A stretch of 9,439 bases of DNA from DASUZB01 sp036377075. Its GTDB lineage: Bacteria > Actinomycetota > CALGFH01. The translations under genes were made by a program, and so were the position numbers. Positions 1 to 5,600 of the stretch are shown in pieces; position 1 is the first letter of the stretch, and each line of letters opens with the position of its first letter. The stretch is taken from positions 1 to 9,439 of the forward strand of contig DASUZB010000309.1 of assembly GCA_036377075.1 (NCBI GenBank). Reading direction: 5' to 3'. The notes under the pieces were generated by a model, which was given only the letters and a program-made list of their open reading frames with translations, did no database searches and was not told the origin of the DNA.

Positions 1-1
1 G

Positions 2-334
2 CTCAAGCCGGACCTCGGCATCGACCTCGGCATTGACCTGGTCGAACTCGGCCGGCCGGCGGAGGTGCTCGACGGCGCCCTGCCGTCGCGGTGGCTGGAC
101 GCGGCCAAGGCGTTCGTGGCCGGCGATCCGCGGCACGCCGCCGAGATCTACGCCCAGATCGGCTCGCGGCCGGACGAGGCGTACGCGCACCTCGAGGCCG
201 CGCGCCGGCTGTCGACCGACGGGCACGCCGACGAGGCGCGAGCCGAGGCCGAGGCCGCGCTCAGCTTCTACCGCGAGGTTGAGGCGACCGCCTACTTGGA
301 GGAGAGCGAGCGGCTCTGCTTCGCGATCGCCTAA
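2..334 (+). CDS. C-terminal end of a TPR-type protein, paralogue of the cyclase/ATPase/TPR protein at 2659-6036 (5' truncated by window)
   Basis: An open frame enters from the left edge and stops at TAA 332-334, giving about 110 C-terminal residues. Its sequence follows the last 115 residues of the 1125-residue protein at 2659-6036 nearly without gaps: both have PDLG(I/V)DL, ELG(R/H)P, WL(D/Q)AA(K/R)AF(V/L)AGD, IYAQIGSRPDEA against LYAAVGARPDEA, then alternating Ala/Glu helices of TPR type. It is therefore very probably the end of a second cyclase-like/STAND ATPase/TPR protein, although the ATPase part lies outside the window. A hairpin terminator begins 18 bases after the stop. The last residues (ESERLCFAIA) diverge from the paralogue. 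The function of the whole protein is inferred only from the paralogue; ligand and partners are unknown. Confidence 0.85.
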   Translation, partial: LKPDLGIDLGIDLVELGRPAEVLDGALPSRWLDAAKAFVAGDPRHAAEIYAQIGSRPDEAYAHLEAARRLSTDGHADEARAEAEAALSFYREVEATAYLEESERLCFAIA

Positions 335-352
335 CCTAGCGAGGACCAAGGC

Positions 353-382
353 ACAAGCGCCCCGCCGGGCTGGGGCGCTTGT
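353..382. terminator. Bidirectional hairpin terminator between converging genes
   Basis: ACAAGCGCCCC (353-363) pairs perfectly with GGGGCGCTTGT (372-382), an 11-bp stem around an 8-base loop. It lies between the stop of the rightward TPR gene (334) and the stop of the leftward small peptide gene (409), so it can serve both. T-tracts are poor on both sides, as is common in GC-rich actinobacterial terminators. The stem core AAGCGCCCC recurs in the terminator at 2532-2561. Confidence 0.8.
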
Positions 383-408
383 TGCCGGGCATCCAGGTAA
401 GGCCGGTT

Positions 409-540
409 CTAACCCCAACCCCACTTGTCGGCACCGGCGAATGCGGGCGCGGCGGCGAGGAGCGTGCCGGCGGCGAGCGTGGCGGCGACGAGGACGCGGC
501 GGCGCCAGTGCTTTGGCCTGGCGTGGCGGGGCCGATACAT
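409..540 (-). CDS. Small secreted peptide precursor A (43 aa), mature form probably an 8-residue Trp-rich peptide
   Basis: Reading leftward, ATG at 540-538 follows an AGGAGG Shine-Dalgarno six bases upstream, and TAG lies at 411-409. The 43-residue product has a strongly basic n-region (residues 1-15, seven Arg/Lys including a run of three Arg before the core), a hydrophobic core rich in Ala, Leu and Val (16-32), and an AFA cleavage-type motif (33-35). Cleavage there would leave GADKWGWG. Coding reality is supported by gene B at 2311-2439: 37 of the first 42 residues are identical, with synonymous third-base changes and a matching Shine-Dalgarno and leader. The RR-V-L-V sequence at 14-18 is loosely Tat-like, but Sec export is equally possible. 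I do not recognise the family; signal, antimicrobial or envelope peptide are all open. Transcription probably starts near 600 under an AGAGA/TCTCT palindrome and ends at the shared hairpin. Confidence 0.8.
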   Translation of the reverse strand: MYRPRHARPKHWRRRVLVAATLAAGTLLAAAPAFAGADKWGWG

Positions 541-601
541 GCGCACCTCCTGGTGCCTGGCTGCCTGGCGGGACGCCGGCGACAGCCACGGACAGAACGT
601 A

Positions 602-619
602 ACGATAGAGAGTTATCTC
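602..619 (-). promoter_or_regulatory. Candidate promoter -10 and operator of peptide gene A
   Basis: On the minus strand TATCGT (607-602) follows the palindrome GAGA-TAAC-TCTC (619-608). The order operator, then CTCTATC(A/G)T, is the same as at 2231-2249 in front of peptide gene B (AGAGAACGTTCTCT followed by ATCAT). The -35 is not clear. The 60-base leader down to the start codon also resembles that of gene B (shared CCGTGGCTG/CCACGGCTG, CAGCCAGGC, GGAGGTGCGC), so these are homologous promoter regions. Confidence 0.5.
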
Positions 620-744
620 CCCTATCTATCTTCTCTCTAGTGCGGCGTAATCGCACCTTAAGATCTCTTCATGGTCTTCGAGTGGAGGATCTGAGGCTCG
701 TAGGAAGGGAGCTTGAGGGATGAGGTTGAAAGGAGTGAGGAAGA

Positions 745-758
745 GAGAGTTCGCTCTC
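745..758 (+). promoter_or_regulatory. Operator-like palindrome upstream of TetR A
   Basis: GAGAG-TTCG-CTCTC is an inverted repeat with 5-bp arms located 35-48 bases before the TetR A start codon, next to where the -35 region should lie. It resembles the sites at 608-619, 2111-2128 and 2231-2244, and fits autoregulation, which is the usual arrangement in the TetR family. Binding is inferred. Confidence 0.45.
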
Positions 759-779
759 GCCCTTCAATTCATCCTGGGG

Positions 780-785
780 TACGCT
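780..785 (+). promoter_or_regulatory. -10 box of a leaderless TetR A transcript
   Basis: TACGCT fits the actinobacterial TANNNT -10 consensus and ends seven bases before ATG 793. Transcription would then start at or next to the start codon. No Shine-Dalgarno is present between 780 and 792, which supports a leaderless mRNA. The -35 is weak. The same hexamer is used at 2591-2596. Confidence 0.55.
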
Positions 786-792
786 TGACTTC

Positions 793-1359
793 ATGCGGCC
801 AGGCAAGCCCCGTGAGCGGATTCTCGACACAGCCACGGCGCTCTTCGACGAGGAGGGCATCTCAGCCGTCGGCGTGAACCGCATCATCGAAGAGGCGGAC
901 GTCGCGCCGATGACCCTCTACCGCCAGTTCGGAAGCAAGGACGCGCTGGTCGCGGCAACCATTGAGCAGTGGAGCTCGCAGTGGCTGCACATGCTCAGCG
1001 ACCGGCTCGAGCGCTACGGCGACCACGCCGAGGCGAAGTACGCGGCGCTCTGGGACGCACTTGAGTCGTGGTTCGCCTCGGACGACTTCCGCGGCTCGTT
1101 CGTGCTCAACGCGGCTGCCGAGCTGCGCAGCGAGCCGCACCACCCGGCCCATTCGGTGATCGCGGCTCACCGGCGGGCGGTGCGCCAGCTGCTCGAGGAC
1201 CTCGCCAAGGCGGCCGGCTCTCATGATCCGGCCGGGCTGGCCGAGCAGCTCCAGGTGTTGATGGACGGCGCCATCGAGATCGCCGCCCTCGACGGGCAGC
1301 TGGCCGCGGCACGAACGTCACGGACGCTCGCGCTCGCCGCGCTCGGAACGGGAGCCTAG
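793..1359 (+). CDS. TetR/AcrR-family transcriptional regulator (TetR A)
   Basis: The 188-residue length is typical of TetR repressors. Residues 6-53 form the N-terminal helix-turn-helix: RERILDTATALFDEEGI, then VGVNRIIEEADVAPMTLYRQFGSKDAL, with the conserved T-LY-x-F-x-SK recognition-helix end. Residues 60-185 form the all-helical dimerisation and ligand pocket (LWDALESWFASDDF, AAELRSEPHHPAH, VIAAHRRAV, LQVLMDGAI). Family members dimerise on a palindrome and release it on ligand binding; the ligand here is unknown. The gene is divergent from peptide A and tail to tail, 14 bases apart, with TetR B, whose product repeats only the C-terminal domain. A palindrome at 745-758 suggests autoregulation and the -10 at 780 a leaderless message. 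Its likely targets, by shared operator pattern, are the two peptide genes; this is inference. Confidence 0.93.
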   Translation: MRPGKPRERILDTATALFDEEGISAVGVNRIIEEADVAPMTLYRQFGSKDALVAATIEQWSSQWLHMLSDRLERYGDHAEAKYAALWDALESWFASDDFRGSFVLNAAAELRSEPHHPAHSVIAAHRRAVRQLLEDLAKAAGSHDPAGLAEQLQVLMDGAIEIAALDGQLAAARTSRTLALAALGTGA

Positions 1360-1373
1360 ACCGTCCCCGGAGG

Positions 1374-1820
1374 CTACGCCGCGCCCTTCGCGAGGATGAG
1401 GCGGGTAAGCCTTCGGCCGGTGCGGGCGACGAATGGCTGACGGTCCACGACCGCGCCGGCGATCGCACCCTCGACGAGTACCTGGAGCTGAGTCGCCAGG
1501 CCGACCGGGTTCGCCGCTCCGGCGGCCTCGGCCAATCCGACGAGCAACCGCCGCAGCTCGTCGCGGTGTGCGGCGATCACCTCGTGCACCGGGTGATCCG
1601 GCTCGCCGCGCAACTCCGCGCCGCCACTGGCCAGCAAGGAGGTGGCGAAGTCGTCGCTGGTGAACCAGTCCTCCAGGGCGTCCCAGAGTCCGAGCAGCCG
1701 TGACCGAGGGGTGTCGCCGCGGCGCATCAGCTCGGCATTGAGCCAGCGCAGCCAGCGCTCGCTCGACTGCCTGAGCCCCGTCTCGGCGTTGTCGTCGGTC
1801 ATGCACGCTGCGTTGGTCAT
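1374..1820 (-). CDS. TetR-like protein lacking the helix-turn-helix (TetR B), C-terminal domain only
   Basis: Read leftward to TAG 1376-1374, the product matches the ligand-binding/dimerisation domain of TetR A at about half of positions: LWDALEDWFTSDDF, GAELRGEPDHPVHEVIAAHR, RLL, LAEAAG, P-x-GLA-x-QLQVLVEGAI. The matching part begins at SSERWL. Upstream, no TetR recognition helix (T-x-Y-x-F-x-SK) is visible in any minus-strand frame, so the DNA-binding half has been lost or replaced. The start is uncertain: ATG 1820 with an AAGGCGG-like Shine-Dalgarno gives 148 residues; ATG 1802 gives 142; a TTG at 1934 would give 186. The domain has no internal stop and keeps good GC-rich codon use, so it may be a functional dimerisation partner of TetR A rather than pure decay. 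It could equally be a decaying pseudogene. It mirrors TetR A in the inverted module with peptide B. Confidence 0.72.
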   Translation of the reverse strand: MTNAACMTDDNAETGLRQSSERWLRWLNAELMRRGDTPRSRLLGLWDALEDWFTSDDFATSLLASGGAELRGEPDHPVHEVIAAHRDELRRLLVGLAEAAGAANPVGLATQLQVLVEGAIAGAVVDRQPFVARTGRRLTRLILAKGAA

Positions 1821-2103
1821 CTGGACCGCCTTGCCGCCACCTGGCGACGCATCAAGGAGCTGGCCGACCTTCCGAACTTGCCGCCCCTCGAGCATCGCTG
1901 CTACGAGGAATCTTATCTCGGAGCCTCCGCCCAAAGATCATGAAGAACTTTTAATGTACCGAGCAGGGTCAGACTCGTCGGTCTTCGCGCTTCCGCCAGA
2001 AGGTGTACACAGCCAGGCTTCCTGGTGACAGGCGGAGGTTGCGCCGCCATTCGAGCAAGCCCGCATCATCGTTTTACGTGCATAAACGTTCATAATTAGC
2101 AAC

Positions 2104-2132
2104 TTGCACTTAGAGATATCGATCTCTATCAT
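2104..2132 (+). promoter_or_regulatory. Upstream promoter of peptide gene B with an operator filling its spacer
   Basis: TTGCAC (-35, 2104-2109), a 17-base spacer and TATCAT (-10, 2127-2132) make a good sigma-70-type promoter. The inverted repeat TAGAGAT-ATCG-ATCTCTA (2111-2128, perfect 7-bp arms) occupies essentially the whole spacer, so a bound repressor would block RNA polymerase. This is a classic TetR operator position. The regulator assignment to TetR A is inferred. Confidence 0.6.
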
Positions 2133-2252
2133 CTGGATCCGTGCGCGTCCTCCCGGACGGTTCCGCGCGGTGGCGAGCTACCGAAGCCACGTCGAAGCGA
2201 GCTGTGGCACAACGAAAACGTAGACTTGTGAGAGAACGTTCTCTATCATCTG
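2123..2252 (+). repeat. Direct repeat of the operator half-site plus -10 (13 bp, two copies)
   Basis: TCTCTATCATCTG occurs at 2123-2135 and again at 2240-2252, 117 bases apart. Each copy contains the right operator arm and the -10 hexamer of one of the tandem promoters. The region 2100-2250 therefore looks like a locally duplicated promoter-operator unit. Confidence 0.75.
2221..2249 (+). promoter_or_regulatory. Proximal promoter of peptide gene B with an operator in the spacer
   Basis: TAGACT (-35-like, 2221-2226), a 17-base spacer and TATCAT (-10, 2244-2249). The perfect 14-bp palindrome AGAGAACGTTCTCT (2231-2244) sits in the spacer. The downstream edge of the operator plus the -10 repeats that of the upstream promoter exactly (TCTCTATCATCTG at 2123-2135 and 2240-2252). 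A transcript starting near 2256 would have a leader of about 55 bases. Confidence 0.6.
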
Positions 2253-2310
2253 CGTACCGTCCACGGCTGATCTCGGGTACCCCCAGGACAGCCAGGCCCG
2301 GGAGGTGCGC

Positions 2311-2439
2311 ATGTATCGGCCCCGTCACGCCAGGTCCAAGCACTGGCGCCGCCGCGTCTTCGTCGCCACCACGCTCGCTGTCGGCACGCTCCTCGCTGCC
2401 GCGCCCGCGTTCGCCGGCGCCGACAAGTGGCATTGGTAG
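2311..2439 (+). CDS. Small secreted peptide precursor B (42 aa), mature form probably a 7-residue Trp-rich peptide
   Basis: ATG 2311 is preceded by GGGAGG, and TAG lies at 2437-2439. The product is 42 residues: basic n-region 1-15 ending in three Arg, hydrophobic core 16-32, AFA at 33-35, then GADKWHW. It differs from peptide A only at residues 9 (Ser for Pro), 17 (Phe for Leu), 20 (Thr for Ala), 24 (Val for Ala) and 41 (His for Gly), and it lacks the final Gly. Conservation covers both the signal peptide and the Trp-x-Trp tail, whereas the DNA varies at silent positions, which argues for a translated and selected gene. Two operator-bearing promoters lie upstream (2104-2132, 2221-2249) and a strong hairpin terminator downstream (2532-2561), so it appears to be a monocistronic repressible gene. 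Family and function are unknown; a short exported signal or effector peptide is a guess from its shape. Confidence 0.82.
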   Translation: MYRPRHARSKHWRRRVFVATTLAVGTLLAAAPAFAGADKWHW

Positions 2440-2531
2440 CCGAGTCACAGGAACGGTACGGCCGGCCGCACACCAGGCGCGCGCCGTTCCCGTGTCCCAG
2501 GCTCCACTCGAGGACCGGGTTCCACCCTTGA

Positions 2532-2561
2532 CCAAGCGCCCCCGCTCGAGGGGGCGCTTGG
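2532..2561 (+). terminator. Hairpin terminator of peptide gene B
   Basis: CCAAGCGCCCCC (2532-2543) pairs perfectly with GGGGGCGCTTGG (2550-2561), a 12-bp stem with a 6-base loop. It is almost the same stem as the terminator at 353-382. It insulates peptide B from the downstream promoter of the large ATPase gene. No long T-tract follows. Confidence 0.8.
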
Positions 2562-2567
2562 CATTGG

Positions 2568-2596
2568 GTGACCTCACCTCCGCCCCGGGCTACGCT
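2568..2596 (+). promoter_or_regulatory. Promoter of the cyclase-like/ATPase/TPR gene
   Basis: GTGACC (2568-2573, TTGACA-like) and TACGCT (2591-2596) are separated by 17 bases. They lie just after the preceding terminator and give a leader of roughly 55 bases to the GTG start at 2659, with the purine-rich Shine-Dalgarno GGGGAGGAGGAG at 2641-2652. Confidence 0.5.
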
Positions 2597-2658
2597 TAGC
2601 ACGCCGGTTCGAAAGGTCCGGTTCGGCCCGTCGGGACCGCGGGGAGGAGGAGCGCGGC

Positions 2659-5600
2659 GTGGGCGACCTCGCTGGAGGTGGCGGCGCCTCGGGTGCCGGC
2701 ACGGAGCGGAAGCTCGTCACCGTGCTCGCGGTCGACCTCGACGAGCCGGTCGAGGGCTTCGAGGAGCGCGACCCCGAGGACGTCCGCGCCATGCTCGCCG
2801 GGCACATGGACCGGGTGAGGGCCGAGGTGGAGGGCTTCGGCGGCTCGGTCGAGCACGCGGACGGCGGCCGCGCCCTGGCCGTGTTCGGCGTGCCGCGCAC
2901 CCGCGAGGACGACGCCGAGCGGGCCGTGCGGGCCGCACTGGCCATCCGCGACGCGCTCGCGGGCGCCAGGCCGGCCGTTCACGTGCACCTCGCGGTCGCC
3001 GGCGGCGAGGCGGTCGTCCGCCTCGACCCGGACGCCGCGGGGCAGCGGGTCAGCGGCGCCCCGATCGGGCTGTGCACGCGGCTGCTCGAGGTCGTCCCGG
3101 CCGGCGGCGTCCTGGTCGCCGAGTCCAGCGCGCGGGTCACCGAGGCCGCCATCGCCTACGGGCCTCCCGACCCGGCCGCGCTGCCCGATGGCCGGCCGGT
3201 CACGGTCCGCCCCGCCCTCGACCCGCGGCCGCCGGGGCTCGACCTGCCCGCCCGCCACGCCACCCCGCTGGTCGGCCGTGCCGGCGAGCTGGACGCCCTG
3301 CTCCGCCAGCTCGCTCGGGTCCGCGCGACCCGCGCGCCGAAGCTGCTGGTGCTGGTCGGCCCGCCCGGGATCGGCAAGAGCCGCCTGGCCGGCGAGCTGG
3401 CCCGGGTCGCGGCCGAGGAGCAGCCGGACACCGCCGCCCTGCGGGGCGGGCGCTCGCTGCCCTACGGCGACGGCGTCACCTTCTCGGCGCTGGCCGAGAT
3501 CGTCCGCGCCGAGGCCGGCATCCGCGAGGGCGACCCGCCCAGCCGCGTCCTGGCCAAGCTGACCGCGGCGGCCGGCCGCGCCGTGCCCGAGCCCGACGTC
3601 GCCCTGTGGGTGGCGGGGCACCTGCGCCGCCTGGTCGGCGACGGCATCAGCGAGCCCGGCGGGGCCGACCGCGCCGAGGCGTTCGCGGCCTGGCGGCGCT
3701 TCCTCGACGGCCTCGCCGTCGACCGGCCCCTGGTCCTGCTCGTCGAGGACCTGCACTGGGCCGACGACGCCCTGCTCGACTTCCTCGAGGCGCTCGCCGC
3801 GCCCCGCGCCAGCCCCGCCACCCTGCTGGTGCTCGCCACCGCCCGGCCGGAGCTGCTGGCACGCCGGCCCGGCTGGGCCGACTCCCGGCTGGCAGCCGGC
3901 GCGGCGGGGGGCTCGGGCGCTGCAGCCATGCCTCCCGGCGGCGGCGTCGCCGTGGTGCGGGTCGGGCCGCTGTCCGACGGGGACACCACCCGGCTGCTCC
4001 AGCTGCTGCTGGAACGGCATGAGCTGCCCGCGGGGGTCGCCGGCCGGGTGGCCGGCAGGGTCGGCGGCAACCCGCTGTTCGTCGAGGAGTACGTGCGCAT
4101 GCTCCACGACCGCCGGCTGCCGCCGGGTCCGGGACAGGCCGAGCGCCGCGGCACCGGCGAGCGGGCGCCGGACCTGGCGTCGGCCGCGCCGGAGAGCATG
4201 CCGGTGAGCGTGCACGCGATCATCGCGGCGCGCCTCGACGCCCTGCCCGCCGACGAGAAGGCGGTCCTGCAGGACGCCGCCGTGCTCGGCCAGGTCGGCT
4301 GGGTCGGCGCCCTCAGCGAGATCGGCGGGTACCACCGTCGCGCCCTGGAGGCGTGCCTCGCGCGGCTCGAGGACAAGGCGTTCGTGTACCGCGCGGGAAG
4401 GTCCCGGGTCGCCGGTGAGGGCGAGTACGCCTTCCACCACATCCTGGTGCGCGACGTCGCCTACGGCCAGATTCCCCGCGCCCGGCGGGCCGACCAGCAC
4501 CGCCGCGCGGCCGCCTGGGTGGAGCAGCTCGCCCCCGGCCAGGCCGAGGACCGGGTCGAGCTGCTGGTCTACCACTACCAGGCGGCCCTCACCCTGGCGC
4601 GGGCGACCGGCCAGGAGACCGGCGAGCTGGCCGGGCGCACCAGGGCGGCCCTGCGCCAGGCCGGTGACCGGGCCGCCGCCCTCGGGGTGGACGCGACCGC
4701 CGCCCGCTACTACGCGCAGGCGCTGGAGCTCTGCCCACCGGACGACGAGGAGCGGCCGGACCTCGAGCTGCTGCTCGGCCGGGCGCGCTGCCTGGCCGAG
4801 GGGGGCGGCGGGGAGCTGCTCGCCGCGGCGCGGGACGCCCTGCTGGCGAGGGGCGACCCGGTGCGGGCCGCCGAGGCGGAGATGCACCTGGCCGAGCTCG
4901 CCTTCCTGCACGGGCAGGGCGACCTGCGGGCCGCCCACCTGGCCAGGGCGCAGGCGCTGGTGGCCGAGGCGCCGCCGTCGCGCTCCAAGGCGGCGGTGCT
5001 GAAGGGCTGCATGCTGCACCTGGCGATCGCCAGCCGCCAGGGCGAGGCGCTGGCCGTCGCCCGCGACGTGCTGGCGATGGCGCGGCAGCTCGGCCTGCGC
5101 GACCTGGAGGGCGACGCGCTCGGCACGATCGGGCTCGCCAGGGTGGAACGCGGCGAGCGCGCCGGCCTCGCCGACATGGAGCGCGCCATCGCCATCCTCA
5201 AGCAGCAGAGCTCTCCCGGCGTGATGGTGTGGCACCTCAACCTCGCCTACGCCAGCGCGGCCCTCGGCGACCTGCGGGCCTTCTCGGCGGCGCTGGCCGC
5301 CGGCGGGGAGGCGGCCGAGCGCTTCCGGTCCAGCCGCCGGCAGCGCTCGGTGGCGCTGCAGCGGGTCGCGGAGCACTACTGGCGCGGGCGCTGGGACGAG
5401 GCGGTGCGGGTGGTGGACGAGCTGGTCTCCTCCTCGCGCGGTGGCGAGCGCCACTACCTGGAGTGGGAGTGCCGCACCTGGCGCGGGCGCATCCGCCTCG
5501 CGCGCGGCCAGCTCGCCTCGGCGCTGGAGGACGCCGCCGCAGCGCTCGACCTGGCCAGGGAGGCGGCCGACCCGCAGTCGTGCAACCCGACGCTGGCCTT

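Larger units (their letters stand above)
353..620 (-). repeat. Left arm of an imperfect inverted duplication (terminator, peptide A, leader, operator)
   Basis: In reverse complement this stretch matches 2231-2561 in order: operator with -10, leader words, GGAGGTGCGC, the peptide gene (about 90% identical DNA by eye) and a terminator whose stem contains AAGCGCCCC. The inner parts of the duplication are the two TetR genes, which have diverged much more. The symmetry centre is the 14-base gap at 1360-1373. Confidence 0.75.
541..792. other. Divergent intergenic region between peptide A and TetR A, with a purine-rich tract
   Basis: No gene is seen here beyond the regulatory sites listed separately. 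GC content drops sharply around 600-670 compared with the rest of the window. From about 701 to 749 the plus strand is roughly 80% purine (repeated GGA/GAGG words) and runs directly into the palindrome at 745-758. The AT-rich pocket and symmetric sites fit a shared control region for two divergent genes. Confidence 0.6.
1935..2310. other. AT-rich intergenic region between TetR B and peptide B
   Basis: No convincing gene lies here. The stretch 1940-2250 is markedly less GC-rich than the rest of the window (for example 2070-2105). It contains two tandem plus-strand promoters with palindromes, described separately, and the leader of peptide gene B. The part next to TetR B (about 1940-2060) may be debris of the lost TetR B N-terminus or of another element; I could not identify it. 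Confidence 0.6.
2231..2561 (+). repeat. Right arm of the imperfect inverted duplication (operator, leader, peptide B, terminator)
   Basis: Counterpart of 353-620 in the opposite orientation. The closest match is 2300-2430 (Shine-Dalgarno plus peptide gene). The segment between stop codon and terminator (2440-2531) is longer than on the left and has no clear match there; it contains a GGAACGG/CCGTTCC inverted repeat (2450-2456, 2484-2490) of unknown significance. Confidence 0.75.

Noticed and set aside
33..723. Plus-strand open frames covering 33-602 and 379-723
   Set aside because: The first is an out-of-frame shadow of the TPR gene rich in Arg/Pro. Both run antisense through peptide gene A, which has a Shine-Dalgarno, signal peptide and conserved twin.
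1969..2053. Minus-strand fragment reading EWRRNLRLSPGSLAVYTFW, faintly like the N-terminal domain of a tyrosine recombinase
   Set aside because: Fewer than 30 codons before a stop, with no continuation in another frame; too little to call a recombinase remnant.
2250..2310. Riboswitch in the leader of peptide gene B
   Set aside because: The leader is only about 55 bases, and although similar words occur in the leader of peptide A, no known aptamer pattern fits.
2141..2599. 152-codon plus-strand open frame over the peptide B region
   Set aside because: It runs through the second operator-promoter, the peptide gene in another frame and the terminator hairpin, and its product is low-complexity; peptide B is the conserved frame.
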